Shown piece by piece: positions 1 through 8,959 of a stretch of 64,000 nt of DNA (its first letter is position 1; every line of letters begins with the position of its first letter). The DNA comes from Kocuria flava. GTDB taxonomy: Bacteria; Actinomycetota; Actinomycetes; Actinomycetales; Micrococcaceae. The notes beneath the pieces are model-generated. The model did no database searches. It had not been told where the DNA came from and worked only from the letters and a program-made list of their open reading frames with translations. Position numbers and translations under genes: made by a program. The stretch covers positions 2,666,001 through 2,730,000 of the forward strand of contig NZ_CP013254.1 in assembly GCF_001482365.1 (NCBI RefSeq). Reading direction: 5' to 3'.

Positions 1-725
1 TGCACGAGGGCCGCGCAGCGCTCGACGTGGCGGAGGAACTCCAGCCCGAGGCCCCGCCCCTCCGAGGCGCCGGGGATCAGCCCGGGGACGTCGGCGACCG
101 TGTAGCGCACGTCCCCGGCCTGGACGACGCCGAGGTTGGGCACGAGGGTGGTGAAGGGGTAGTCGGCGATCTTGGGGCGGGCGGCGCTGACGGCCGCCAC
201 GAGGCTGGACTTGCCCGCGGAGGGGTAGCCGACGAGGGCGACGTCCGCGATGGACTTCAGCTCGAGCACGATGTCCCGGGAGGACCCGGGGATGCCCAGG
301 AGGGCGAAGCCGGGGGCCTTGCGCTTGACGGAGGCCAGCGCGGCGTTGCCCAGCCCGCCCTGCCCCCCGGCCGCGGCCACGAACTCGGCGCCCTCGCCGA
401 CCAGGTCGGCCAGGACGTTGCCCTCGGAGTCCTTCACGACCGTGCCGTCGGGCACCGAGAGCACGAGGTCCTCGCCGCGGTGGCCGTGGCGCAGGTCGCC
501 CTTGCCGGGGCCGCCGTTCTGCGCGGCGCGGTGCGGGGCGTGGTGGTAGTTGAGCAGGGTGGTGGTCTGCCCGTCGACGCGCAGCACCACGTCCCCGCCG
601 TCGCCCCCGTTGCCCCCGTCGGGGCCGCCGAGCGGCTTGAACTTCTCGCGGCGCACGGACACGCAGCCGTGCCCGCCGTTGCCGCCGGAGACGTGCAGGA
701 CGACGCGGTCGACGAAACTGGCCAC
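1..725 (-). CDS. obg: Obg/CgtA family GTPase, C-terminal part cut off by the window edge
   Basis: Essential ribosome-associated GTPase acting in 50S assembly and stress signalling. The visible 241 residues carry the glycine-rich Obg fold (GGNGGHGC, GGPDGGNGGDGGD near the N-terminus) followed by the G1 loop GYPSAGKSS and the switch/G3 region with DVPGL. The gene runs off the left edge inside the G domain, so the rest of the GTPase and any C-terminal domain are missing. I chose the GTG at 725 because it gives the standard MASFVDRVVL start and has GAGGAG just upstream. It lies downstream of rplU and rpmA in the classic rplU-rpmA-obg order, but a hairpin with a T tract stands between rpmA and this gene. 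Confidence 0.96.
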   Translation of the reverse strand, partial: MASFVDRVVLHVSGGNGGHGCVSVRREKFKPLGGPDGGNGGDGGDVVLRVDGQTTTLLNYHHAPHRAAQNGGPGKGDLRHGHRGEDLVLSVPDGTVVKDSEGNVLADLVGEGAEFVAAAGGQGGLGNAALASVKRKAPGFALLGIPGSSRDIVLELKSIADVALVGYPSAGKSSLVAAVSAARPKIADYPFTTLVPNLGVVQAGDVRYTVADVPGLIPGASEGRGLGLEFLRHVERCAALV

Positions 726-772
726 GGGAACTCCTCGGTGTCGTGGGCCCGCGGGAGGGGCCGCTTAAAACT

Positions 773-807
773 GTAGAGGGCGGGCGCTGGAAGCACCCAC
801 CCTCTAC
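773..807 (-). terminator. Hairpin plus TTTT between rpmA and obg (attenuator-like)
   Basis: On the minus strand a 15-bp stem (two G.T pairs) with a 5-nt loop is followed two bases later by TTTT at 767-770. This is a rho-independent terminator layout inside what is normally one operon, so it could reduce readthrough from rplU-rpmA into obg. Inference from sequence only. Confidence 0.55.
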
Positions 808-869
808 GGCATCAGGCATGGGTGGTGCGGACGGTGCCCGCACCGGGGCCGGCGGGGCCGGCCCGGGGA

Positions 870-1127
870 CTACTCGGCGGCAGCCTGGATGTTGACGACC
901 TTCCGGCCCCGGCGGGTGCCGAACTCGACCTGGCCGGCGGCCAGGGCGAACAGGGTGTCGTCCCCGCCGCGGCCGACGTTCTGGCCGGGGTGGAAGTGGG
1001 TGCCGCGCTGGCGGACGAGGATCTCGCCGGCGTTGACGGTCTGGCCGCCGAAGCGCTTCACGCCGAGGTACTGCGCGTTGGAGTCGCGGCCGTTGCGGGT
1101 GGAGCTCGCGCCCTTCTTGTGTGCCAT
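870..1127 (-). CDS. rpmA: 50S ribosomal protein bL27
   Basis: Structural protein of the large ribosomal subunit near the peptidyl-transferase centre. The 85-residue product starts MAHKKGASS and contains the family signature GTHFHPGQNVGRGGDDTLFA, at normal family length. It begins directly with MAHKKG, so it lacks the cleaved N-terminal extension found on L27 of Staphylococcus and relatives. It is the second gene of the rplU-rpmA-obg group, 61 bp after rplU, and is presumably co-transcribed with rplU. Confidence 0.98.
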   Translation of the reverse strand: MAHKKGASSTRNGRDSNAQYLGVKRFGGQTVNAGEILVRQRGTHFHPGQNVGRGGDDTLFALAAGQVEFGTRRGRKVVNIQAAAE

Positions 1128-1188
1128 GGGGTGTGCCTACCTTCGTGTCAGGACTGGCGTCTGCTGTCGGATGAGGGGACCGGGACGG

Positions 1189-1500
1189 TCAGGCGTCGAT
1201 GCCGGTCACCTTGACGGTGGTCAGCTCGGCGCGGAAGCCCTGGCGCTTCTTGTAGCCGGTCTTGTTCTTGAACTTCTGGATGGAGATCTTGGGACCGCGC
1301 AGGTCCTCGACGATCTCGGCCGTGACCTTGACGTTGGCCAGGGTCCCGGCGTCGGAGGTCACCTTGTCCCCGTCGACCAGCAGCAGGGCAGGAAGCTGGA
1401 TGGTGCTGCCTGCACCGCCGGCGACGCGGTCAAGGGTAACGAGGTCTCCGACGGAGACCTTTTCCTGGCGGCCGCCAGCGCGGACAATCGCGTACACCAC
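1189..1500 (-). CDS. rplU: 50S ribosomal protein bL21
   Basis: Large-subunit ribosomal protein. The 103 residues match bL21 from end to end: VYAIVRAGGRQEKVSVGD at the start, then TAEIVEDLRGPKI and a basic tail with KNKTGYKKRQGFR. I chose the GTG at 1500 (MVYAIV) because it gives the normal N-terminus; the open frame upstream continues for about 1.5 kb but is shadow coding. It is first in the rplU-rpmA-obg order. The 224 bp upstream, up to the end of the thiamine genes, hold no gene and presumably contain the operon promoter; I could not identify the boxes with confidence. Confidence 0.97.
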   Translation of the reverse strand: MVYAIVRAGGRQEKVSVGDLVTLDRVAGGAGSTIQLPALLLVDGDKVTSDAGTLANVKVTAEIVEDLRGPKISIQKFKNKTGYKKRQGFRAELTTVKVTGIDA

Positions 1501-1724
1501 TTGGGAACTCACTTCTCTCGACGTCTTTGATGGAACAGTTCGGGTCGAGCGCACACCTGACAGGACCAACGACGTTGAGACGAGCCGCCGGTGACCGGGC
1601 CGTGGGACCGAGCCGTGGTCAGCGCAGGGTCGCCGCAATTTCAGGAACTGCACCCGCATGTGCCGCCGGGCGGGGCGTCCGGAGTCGAACGCGCGCGCAC
1701 CAGGCATGGCACCGAGGGTCAAGA

Positions 1725-3302
1725 CTACTCGATCGCGCCAACCCGCGGCAAACGACCCGCCGCCCCGGCCCCGGCACGCCCCTGTCCGCCCGGCCCGGCG
1801 GCGGTGCCGGCGAGCGGCGGTTCGAGGGGTGCCGCGAAGAAGTCCCGCTCGAGCGCGCACGCCTCCAGGAACGCCTCCCGCATCCGCTCGCGCAGCGCCG
1901 GGGAGGCCTCCCGGGCCGCCTCGTCGAGCAGCCGGCGGGCCGTGCGGGTGGCCTCCTGGAAGCCCTCGTCGGCGTAGGTGGCCAGCCAGTCCGCGTACGG
2001 GTGCTCGGCGTGCCCGGCGGCCTCGGCCAGCCCCTGGAGGTGGCGTCCGACCTCCGCGTAGACCCAGTAGCACGGCAGCACCGCGGCCAGGCCCACCGGG
2101 TACGGCTCGGCGGCCGTGGCCGCCAGCAGGAACGCGGTGTACCGGCGGGTGGTCGGCCCGGCGGCGGCGGGGCGCTCCCGCCCGGCCTGGCGCAGCCGGG
2201 CCCGGTGCAGCTGCGCCTCCGTCTCGGTGCAGCTCAGCGAGCCCGCGGCGAAGAACCGCCGGGAGGCCTCGTCCGGGGCGCGCGCCGCCAGCTGGGCCAG
2301 CGCCCGGCCGTAGTGCTCCAGGTACTGCAGGTCCTGGTCGAGGTAGGCCAGGAACGGCTCCGGCGCGAGCCGGCCGTCGCCGAGCCGGCGCACGAACTCC
2401 AGCTCCTCGATCTGCCGGCGCACCCCGGCGGAGTCGGCCCACAGCTCCTCGCTGAACCGCTCCGGTGCCGTGCCCCAGGACGCGAGGGCGTCCTGGACGT
2501 GGTGGAAGTGGTGGACCGGTCCGCTGCCGCCGCCCACCTCGAGCCCGTCGGCCTCCGCCAGCGCGCCGCGCAGCCACTCGCGGGCGATCCGCAGGCTCGT
2601 CGGCCAGTCCCCGTGCCGCACCTGGAGGGTGGCCAGGGCCGAGGAGAGGGAGCAGCCGGTGCCGTGGGAGTTGGCCGTGGGCACGCGGGCGCCGTCGAGG
2701 GCCACGAGGGGCTCCGGCGAGCCGGGCCCCACGAGGGCGTCCGGGGTCCGGTCCCCGGCGAGGTGCCCGCCCTTGACGAGTACGAGCACGTCGTGGGTCC
2801 GGGCCACGCGGTGGCCCTGCGCGAGCGCGGCGGTCCACGACGGGGCCGGGTCCTCCCCCGCCAGCACGGCCAGCTCCTGCAGGTTGGGGGTGACGAGGTC
2901 GGCGAGCCCGAGCACGGCGCGCAGGGCGTCCTCGGCGTCGGGCTCGAGCAGGCGCCCGCCGCTGGTGGCGACCATGACCGGGTCGAGCACCACGACCGGC
3001 AGACGGTGCTGCGCCAGCCACCGGGCGACGGCCTCGATCACGGGCACCGAGCCGAGCATGCCGATCTTCACGGCGTCGACCACGACGTCGTCGCTGACCG
3101 CCTCCAGCTGGGCGGTGAGGACCTCGGCGGGCGGGACGTGCACCGAGCGCACGCCGAGGGTGTTCTGCACGACGACGGCGGTCACGGCGCTCATCCCGTA
3201 GCCGCCCATCGCGGCGATCGACTTCAGGTCCGCGTGCTGGCCCGCCCCGCCGGTGGGGTCGGTGCCGGCCACGGCCAGGACGCGGGGCACGCGCGCGCTC
3301 AC
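1725..3302 (-). CDS. thiD: ThiD-TenA fusion: HMP(-P) kinase joined to thiaminase II family domain
   Basis: Bifunctional thiamine-pyrimidine enzyme of 525 residues. Residues about 1-265 are the ribokinase-like HMP/HMP-P kinase (AVAGTDPTGGAGQHADLK at the start, DPVMVATSG, and the anion-hole motif NSHGTGCSLSSALA). Residues about 280-500 are TenA-like, with the PCYWVYAEVG motif that carries the family's active-site cysteine. ThiD phosphorylates HMP twice; TenA hydrolyses aminopyrimidine breakdown products or thiamine, so the pair suits pyrimidine salvage. GTG start at 3302 overlaps the thiE stop by 4 bp (GTGA), implying translational coupling. It is the last gene of a TPP-riboswitch operon. The C-terminal 20 residues are a Gly/Ala-rich low-complexity tail. 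Confidence 0.93.
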   Translation of the reverse strand: MSARVPRVLAVAGTDPTGGAGQHADLKSIAAMGGYGMSAVTAVVVQNTLGVRSVHVPPAEVLTAQLEAVSDDVVVDAVKIGMLGSVPVIEAVARWLAQHRLPVVVLDPVMVATSGGRLLEPDAEDALRAVLGLADLVTPNLQELAVLAGEDPAPSWTAALAQGHRVARTHDVLVLVKGGHLAGDRTPDALVGPGSPEPLVALDGARVPTANSHGTGCSLSSALATLQVRHGDWPTSLRIAREWLRGALAEADGLEVGGGSGPVHHFHHVQDALASWGTAPERFSEELWADSAGVRRQIEELEFVRRLGDGRLAPEPFLAYLDQDLQYLEHYGRALAQLAARAPDEASRRFFAAGSLSCTETEAQLHRARLRQAGRERPAAAGPTTRRYTAFLLAATAAEPYPVGLAAVLPCYWVYAEVGRHLQGLAEAAGHAEHPYADWLATYADEGFQEATRTARRLLDEAAREASPALRERMREAFLEACALERDFFAAPLEPPLAGTAAGPGGQGRAGAGAAGRLPRVGAIE

Positions 3303-4039
3303 CGGGCCCCCTCCCCCGCGGCGGGGCCGGCGGCGGCCGGTTCCGGCGGCCCGTCCGGCCCGGCGCCCGGCGCGCGGCCGGACGCGGTGAAGGCCCGCAC
3401 GTAGCGGGCGGCCGCGGCGGCGGGGTCCGGGGCGGCGCAGATCCCCGAGACCACCGCGAGCCCGGCGGCCCCGGCGGTGCGCAGCGGGGCGGCGTCCTCG
3501 ACGCGCACCCCGCCGATGGCCAGGCACGGCAGGCCCGTGCGGGCGGCGGCGCGGGCGAAGCCTTCGACCCCGAGCGGCGCGGGGTGGTCGGGCTTGGTGC
3601 GCGTGGCGTGCACGGCGCCCACGCCGAGGTAGTCCACGGTGCCCGGGGGCAGCGCCGAGGCGGCGGCCAGCTCCCCGGCCGAGGCCGCGCTCAGGCCCAG
3701 GACCGCGTCCGGGCCCACGACGCGGCGGGCGAGTTCGACGGGCAGGTCGGCCTGCCCCACGTGCACCCCCGCCACGGGGGCCCCCGCGGCCCGGGCCGCG
3801 AGGTAGACGTCGGCGCGGTCGTCGACGAGCACGGGCACCGCACGGCCCACGCGCTCGGCCACGGCCACGAGCAGGGCCGTGAGCTCGCGGGCGGAGGCGT
3901 GCTTGTCCCGGACCTGGACCATGCCGGCGCCACCGGCCACGGCGGCCGCGACGACGTCGGGGACCTGGCGCGGGGCGCTGAGGGCGGTGTCGGTCACGAG
4001 GTGCAGGACGAGGGCCGCGGGGTCGAGGCGGGCGCTCAC
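3299..4039 (-). CDS. thiE: Thiamine-phosphate synthase
   Basis: Joins HMP-PP and the thiazole phosphate to give thiamine monophosphate. The 246-residue TIM-barrel protein shows GAGMVQVRDKHAS (the pyrophosphate-binding region), LVDDRADVYLA, GVHVGQADLP, then GVGAVHATRTKPD and the phosphate-binding stretch LPCLAIGGV. Its last 30 residues are a Pro/Ala/Gly tail outside the domain. The GTG start at 4039 overlaps the thiM stop (GTGA) and its own stop overlaps the thiD/tenA start the same way, so the three cistrons form a tightly coupled chain. Confidence 0.95.
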   Translation of the reverse strand: MSARLDPAALVLHLVTDTALSAPRQVPDVVAAAVAGGAGMVQVRDKHASARELTALLVAVAERVGRAVPVLVDDRADVYLAARAAGAPVAGVHVGQADLPVELARRVVGPDAVLGLSAASAGELAAASALPPGTVDYLGVGAVHATRTKPDHPAPLGVEGFARAAARTGLPCLAIGGVRVEDAAPLRTAGAAGLAVVSGICAAPDPAAAAARYVRAFTASGRAPGAGPDGPPEPAAAGPAAGEGAR

Positions 4040-4905
4040 CGGTCGTCCTCCTCGCGCACGAGCCGGGCCCGGGCGGCGACCTGCTCCGGGGTGATCCCGT
4101 GCAGCCGGTCCAGCAGGGCCACGGCGAAGGAGCCCGGCCCCCCGGCGGCGCCCGCGGCGTCCTCGGCGGCCAGGGTGTAGACGGTGGTGGCCGCGACGGC
4201 CGCGGCCGCCGGATCCTCCGCCACGGCGGTGAACGCGGCCGTCAGGGCCCCGAGGGCGCAGCCGCCGCCGGTGATGCGGGTCAGCAGCGCGCTCCCGTGG
4301 GGGACGCGCACGACCGTCCCGCCGGCGGAGCGCACCAGGTCCACGGGTCCGGACACGGCGACCGCGCACCCGGCCCGTGCGGCCAGCTCGGCGGCGGCAC
4401 CGCGCGCCGCGTCGACGTCGTCGGTGGCGTCCGTGCCGCGGCCGCCGGCGCCGCCGGCGAGGCCGATCACCTCGGACGCGTTGCCGCGCACCACCGCCGG
4501 GCGGAAGGCGAGCAGGTCGCGGGCGAGGGCGGTGCGCACGGGCAGCGCGCCGACGGCCACCGGGTCCAGCACCCAGGGCCGGCCCGCGCGGGAGCGGGCG
4601 CCGACGGCCTCGTAGGCCGCCCCGCGCTGCTCGGCGGAGGGCGTGCCGGTGTTCACGAGCAGCCCGTCGGCGAGCTCGGCGAACACCCCGCCCTCTCCCT
4701 GGATGTCGGTCATCGCCGGGGACGCGCCCACGGCGAGCAGGACGTTGGCGGTGACGTTGGCGACCACCGTGTTGGTGATGCACTGCACGAGCGGGGCGGC
4801 CGTGCGCAGCCGCTCGAGGGCCGCGGCGGCGGCCTCGGCGAGGGCGGGGTCCGGGGGCGCGGCGCTCCCGGGCCGCGGCGGGGAGGTGGAGACGGCATCG
4901 CGCAT
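4036..4905 (-). CDS. thiM: Hydroxyethylthiazole kinase
   Basis: Salvages the thiazole moiety of thiamine by phosphorylating hydroxyethylthiazole. The 289-residue ribokinase-fold protein contains PLVQCITNTVVANVTANVLLAVGASPAM, the DIQGEGGVF stretch, VLDPVAVGA, RGNASEVIGLAG and the catalytic loop TGGGCALGALTAAF, here with Gly-Cys-Ala. ATG at 4905 is preceded by AAGGGA, which is also the 3' edge of the TPP riboswitch, so ligand binding can hide the ribosome site. No thiC, thiG or thiS is visible here; the operon is salvage plus final coupling. Confidence 0.95.
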   Translation of the reverse strand: MRDAVSTSPPRPGSAAPPDPALAEAAAAALERLRTAAPLVQCITNTVVANVTANVLLAVGASPAMTDIQGEGGVFAELADGLLVNTGTPSAEQRGAAYEAVGARSRAGRPWVLDPVAVGALPVRTALARDLLAFRPAVVRGNASEVIGLAGGAGGRGTDATDDVDAARGAAAELAARAGCAVAVSGPVDLVRSAGGTVVRVPHGSALLTRITGGGCALGALTAAFTAVAEDPAAAAVAATTVYTLAAEDAAGAAGGPGSFAVALLDRLHGITPEQVAARARLVREEDDR

Positions 4906-4911
4906 TGCGAC

Positions 4912-4988
4912 ATCCCTTCGCTAGTACTGACTAGATCAGGTTCGACGGGTGTGATCTCAGCCGCTGCTCGCGGCACCCCGTGTCACGT
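4912..4988 (-). promoter_or_regulatory. TPP riboswitch (THI element) controlling thiM-thiE-thiD/tenA
   Basis: On the minus strand the leader shows ACGGGGTGCC, GGCTGAGATCACACCCG and GAACCTGATCTAG, then GCGAAGGGA. These are the conserved TPP-aptamer segments (CUGAGA in the pyrimidine-sensing arm, ACCUGAUC in the pyrophosphate arm) in the right order. GAAGGGA also serves as the thiM ribosome site 8 nt before ATG, and no separate terminator hairpin with a T tract is seen, so control at translation initiation is likely. Confidence 0.93.
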
Positions 4989-5165
4989 GGTCCTGCCAGT
5001 CTAGCCATCCGTGCGGCGCGGGGCCCGGCGGGTCCGGACCGGTGCGGCGTGCCCGGCGCGGGGCCCGGCGGTTCGGCGGTCGGGGCGGGGACGGCCCCGG
5101 TCGGTAGGCTGCCCCGGCCGCCCGGACGGGGTCCGTGCGCGGTCCCCGCGCCGGGACCGGGACGG

Positions 5166-5200
5166 GGAAGGACCCCGGCCGCGCGGGCCGGGGTCCTTCC
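5166..5200 (-). terminator. Terminator hairpin downstream of rne
   Basis: A perfect 15-bp inverted repeat (GGAAGGACCCCGGCC and its complement, 5-nt loop) lies 28 bp past the rne stop. No T tract follows, as is common in high-GC actinobacteria. The 165 bp between this hairpin and the TPP riboswitch hold no feature that I recognise. Confidence 0.6.
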
Positions 5201-5227
5201 GGGTGCTGCAGGGTCGGGCGCCGGGGC

Positions 5228-8200
5228 TCAGCCCTCGCCGGCGGGACGGCCGCTGGTGAGGTCCTCGGCCTTGACGCCGACGCCCACGATGGTCGGGGCA
5301 CCGGAGCCCTGCGGGCGCTCCTGCCCGGCGGGCCGGGCGGGCAGCTTCGCGACGTGGCGGGCGCCCTCGGCGGCCGCGGCCTCCTCGGCGGTGACCGTCG
5401 CCTCGCCCGCCCGTCCGGCCGGGGCGCTGGCCCGGCGGGAACGACGACGGGGCCGTGCGGGCTCCTCCGGGCGGGCCGGCTCCTCCTGCCGCGGCTGCTC
5501 CGCCTGGCGGGGCTGCTCCGCCCGGCGGGCGGGCTTCTCCCGCGGGGCGCGCTCCTGCCGCGGGGCGCGCTCCTGCCGCGGGGCCGGCTCGGGCTCGGGG
5601 GCACGGCGCGCCGGGGTCTCGGCCTGCGCGTCCGCCGGGGCACCGAAGGCGTCGGCCAGGGAGTCCAGCGTCAGCCGGGCGCCCTCCGCAGGGCGCCCGG
5701 GCTGCTCGCCGGCCGCGGCGTGGCCCTGCGGGAGCTCGATGACCTCGCCCTTGATCGTCAGGCGCGACGCGGCGCCGTCCTGCTGCTCGGGCGCGGCCCC
5801 GCGGTCCTGACCGCGGTCCTCGCCACGGTCCCCGGCGCGCTCGCCGCCACGGTCCTCGCCGCGGGGCTCCTCGCGGTCCCCGGGCTCCGGCCGCTGCGCG
5901 GACTCGCCGCCCTGGCCCCGGTTGCGGCTGCGCTTGCCGCGCCGCTTCTTGCGGGAGCGTCCGGACCCCTCCGAGCGGCCCTCGCCCTCCTCGCCCCGGG
6001 CCCCCTCCGCCGCGGGAGCCGTTCCGGCCGCCGCGTCCTCGGCGGCGGTCTCGGCCGGCACCTCGTGGTGGGTGGCGGCGGCGATGGTCGCGAACGCGGT
6101 GCGGGCCGCCTCGGCCTTCGCCTTCTCCGCGGGATCCGCCTCGGCCGGGCGGGCCTCGGCCCGCGGCGGCTGCTCGGCGCCGCCGCGGCGGCTGCGCTTG
6201 CGCTCGGTGCGGTTCGGGCGCTGCTCGCGGGACTCGGAGCCGGACCCGCCGGCGCGGCCCTCGAGCGGGTGGTCGTGGACGACGACCCCGCGGCCGGCGC
6301 AGTGCTCGCACGGCTCCGAGAAGACCTCGAGCAGGCCCGTGCCCATGCGCTTGCGGGTCATCTGCACGAGGCCCAGCGAGGTGACCTCGGCGACCTGGTG
6401 CTTGGTGCGGTCGCGCCCCAGGCACTCGACGAGGCGCCGGAGCACGAGGTCGCGGTTGGACTCGAGGACCATGTCGATGAAGTCGATGACGATGATCCCG
6501 CCGATGTCGCGCAGGCGCAGCTGCCGCACGATCTCCTCGGCTGCCTCGAGGTTGTTCTTGGTGACGGTCTCCTCGAGGTTGCCGCCGGAGCCGGTGAACT
6601 TGCCCGTGTTGACGTCGACGACGGTCATCGCCTCGGTGCGGTCGATCACGAGCGAGCCGCCCGAGGGGAGGTAGACCTTGCGGTCCAGCGCCTTCTGGAT
6701 CTGCTCCTCCACCCGGTAGTGCACGAACAGGTCCTCGTCCTCGTCCCAGCGCTTGAGCCGGTCCAGGAGGTCCGGGGCCACGTAGGTCACGTAGGCCTCG
6801 ATGTTGTCCCAGGCCTCCTCGCCCTGGACGACCATCGTCGTGAAGTCCTCGTTGAACACGTCCCGGACGGTCTTGATGGTCAGGTCCGGCTCCGCGTAGA
6901 GCATCTCGGGGGCGAGGGTCTTGGAGGAGCCCGCCCGCTCCTGGATCTGCTCCCACTGCGCCCGCAGCCGGTTGATGTCGTGGGTGAGCTCCTCCTCGGA
7001 GGCGCCCTCGGCCGCGGTGCGCACGATCACCCCGGCGCCGTCCGGCAGCCGGTCCTTGAGGATCTTCTTCAGCCGGTTGCGCTCGACGTCGGGCAGCTTG
7101 CGGGAGATGCCGGTCATCGACCCGCCGGGCACGTAGACGAGGTAGCGCCCGGGCAGGGAGATCTGGCTCGTGAGCCGCGCGCCCTTGTGCCCGACCGGGT
7201 CCTTGGTGACCTGCACGAGCACCGAGTCCCCGGACTTCAGGGCGTTCTCGATCCGGCGCGGGCCGCCCTCGAGGCGCGACGCGTCCCAGTTGACCTCGCC
7301 GGCGTAGAGCACGGCGTTGCGGCCCCGTCCGATGTCGATGAACGCGGCCTCCATGGAGGGCAGCACGTTCTGGACCTTGCCGACGTAGACGTTGCCGATC
7401 AGGGAGTCCTGCTGCGTGTGGGAGACGAAGTGCTCGGCGAGCACCCCGTCCTCGAGCACGCCGATCTGGATCCGGTTGTCCTTCTGGCGCACGAGCATCT
7501 GCCGCTCGACCGACTCGCGCCGGGCGAGGAACTCGGCTTCGGTGATCACCTGGCGCCGGCGGCCCGTCTGGCGGGACTCGCGGCGGCGCTGCTTCTTGGC
7601 CTCGAGGCGGGTGGAGCCCTTCACGGCCACGACCTGGTCGGGCCCGGCCGGTTCCGCGCCGCGCGGGGCGCGCACGCGGGTGACGGTGTTGGGCGGGTCG
7701 TCGTCGCTGCCGCCCACGAGCTCCATGTCGACGTCCCCGCGGCGGCGCCGGCGCCGCCGCCGGCTCGTGACGGGTCCGTCGGGCTGCTCCCCGCCCTCGT
7801 CCTCGGCCTCGGCGGTCTCGGCGTCCACGCCGTCGCCCTGGTCCTCGAACGAGGCCTCCTCCTCGCGGTGGCGGCGGGCCTCCCGGCGGCGGGCCGCCCG
7901 GGCCTCCGCCGCCTGCCGGATCTGGTCCAGGTCCGGGGCGTGGAACATGATCGAGGTGGCCGTGACGGCCGAGCTCAGGGCGGTCAGGGGATCCTCGTCC
8001 TGCTCGGGCTCCGGCGCCCCGGGCTCCTGCTCCGGGACCGGCCGCTGCGCGGCGGTCCCGTCGGCGTCCGCGGGCTGCGCGGCGTGCCGGTCGGTGTCCG
8101 GCCGCTGCGCAGCCGTCCCGTCGGCGTCCCGGTGCGGGGCATCCGTCGTCCCGGGCTCCTGCTCGGCGTCCGGTTCCGCGTCCTGCGGTCCGGTGCCGCT

Positions 8201-8959
8201 CCGCTCCGGGGCGTCCGGCTGACGGTCACCGGGGGTGCTGCGCGGACCCTCGTCGGCTGCCTGGCCTGCGGGCTCGAGGTCCTCCGCCGCCTCCTCGGCC
8301 CCGGGCGTGCCCGGCGCCGGGTGCTCGGGCGCGGCCTCCTCCTGCGCGGCGGCCAGCGGTTCGGGCTCGCCCGGCAGGGCCGTGCCGGGGGCGACGTCGA
8401 GGACGTCGGTCTCGGTCCGCGCCGCGCCGGTCCCCTGCGGTGCCGGGGCGTCCGGCTCCTGTGCGTCCGGCTCCTGCGCGGCCGGGGCCGCGGCGGCCTG
8501 CGCCGCTGCGGCCTCGGCGCCGGCCGCTACGGGCTCCGCGCCGGTCGCGGCGGTCTCCGTGGCGGGCCCCGCTCCGGCGGCCTCCACGGCCGCACCCCCG
8601 TGACCGGCGGTGCCGGTGTCCGGAGCTGCGGCGGCGCCGTTCGCCGGGTCCTCGTGCGCCGCGGGCCCGGCTACGGGGGCCTCCTGCGCGGGGCTTCCCG
8701 CCGCGGGGTTCTCGGCCGCTCCGATCGCGGGGGCGTCCTGCCCGACGGGCTCGGCCGCGGGGGCCTCCTGCCCGGGGCTTCCCGCCGCGGGGGTCTCGGC
8801 CGCTCCGGTCGCGGGGGCCTCCTCCTCACCGGGACCGGTGGCCGGGGCCTCCTGTGCGCCGGCGGGCGGCTGCTGGCCGCGGGCCTCGTTGTGTGCGTGC
8901 TGCTGACCGGGTTCCAGGGCGTCCTGGGCCCCGGCCGGGTTCACCTGTTCGGCATCCAT
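5228..8959 (-). CDS. rne: Ribonuclease E/G with very long disordered flanks
   Basis: Endoribonuclease central to mRNA turnover and rRNA processing. Of 1243 residues, the catalytic part begins near residue 488 (MLVRQKDNRIQIGVLEDG), then an S1 domain (GNVYVGKVQNVLPSMEAAFIDIG), the DNase-I-like core (VVDVNTGKFTG, GGIIVIDFIDM) and the zinc-link CEHCAGRG near residue 882. The first ~487 residues are Ala/Pro/Glu/Gly-rich with internal repeats such as GAAETPAAGSPGQEAP, and a run of about eight arginines near residue 405. The C-terminal ~330 residues are charged, Arg/Glu/Pro-rich, as in actinobacterial RNase E scaffolds. I chose ATG at 8959 because AGGAG lies upstream; the open frame extends to 9265, so a longer start cannot be excluded. 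Confidence 0.93.
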   Translation of the reverse strand: MDAEQVNPAGAQDALEPGQQHAHNEARGQQPPAGAQEAPATGPGEEEAPATGAAETPAAGSPGQEAPAAEPVGQDAPAIGAAENPAAGSPAQEAPVAGPAAHEDPANGAAAAPDTGTAGHGGAAVEAAGAGPATETAATGAEPVAAGAEAAAAQAAAAPAAQEPDAQEPDAPAPQGTGAARTETDVLDVAPGTALPGEPEPLAAAQEEAAPEHPAPGTPGAEEAAEDLEPAGQAADEGPRSTPGDRQPDAPERSGTGPQDAEPDAEQEPGTTDAPHRDADGTAAQRPDTDRHAAQPADADGTAAQRPVPEQEPGAPEPEQDEDPLTALSSAVTATSIMFHAPDLDQIRQAAEARAARRREARRHREEEASFEDQGDGVDAETAEAEDEGGEQPDGPVTSRRRRRRRRGDVDMELVGGSDDDPPNTVTRVRAPRGAEPAGPDQVVAVKGSTRLEAKKQRRRESRQTGRRRQVITEAEFLARRESVERQMLVRQKDNRIQIGVLEDGVLAEHFVSHTQQDSLIGNVYVGKVQNVLPSMEAAFIDIGRGRNAVLYAGEVNWDASRLEGGPRRIENALKSGDSVLVQVTKDPVGHKGARLTSQISLPGRYLVYVPGGSMTGISRKLPDVERNRLKKILKDRLPDGAGVIVRTAAEGASEEELTHDINRLRAQWEQIQERAGSSKTLAPEMLYAEPDLTIKTVRDVFNEDFTTMVVQGEEAWDNIEAYVTYVAPDLLDRLKRWDEDEDLFVHYRVEEQIQKALDRKVYLPSGGSLVIDRTEAMTVVDVNTGKFTGSGGNLEETVTKNNLEAAEEIVRQLRLRDIGGIIVIDFIDMVLESNRDLVLRRLVECLGRDRTKHQVAEVTSLGLVQMTRKRMGTGLLEVFSEPCEHCAGRGVVVHDHPLEGRAGGSGSESREQRPNRTERKRSRRGGAEQPPRAEARPAEADPAEKAKAEAARTAFATIAAATHHEVPAETAAEDAAAGTAPAAEGARGEEGEGRSEGSGRSRKKRRGKRSRNRGQGGESAQRPEPGDREEPRGEDRGGERAGDRGEDRGQDRGAAPEQQDGAASRLTIKGEVIELPQGHAAAGEQPGRPAEGARLTLDSLADAFGAPADAQAETPARRAPEPEPAPRQERAPRQERAPREKPARRAEQPRQAEQPRQEEPARPEEPARPRRRSRRASAPAGRAGEATVTAEEAAAAEGARHVAKLPARPAGQERPQGSGAPTIVGVGVKAEDLTSGRPAGEG

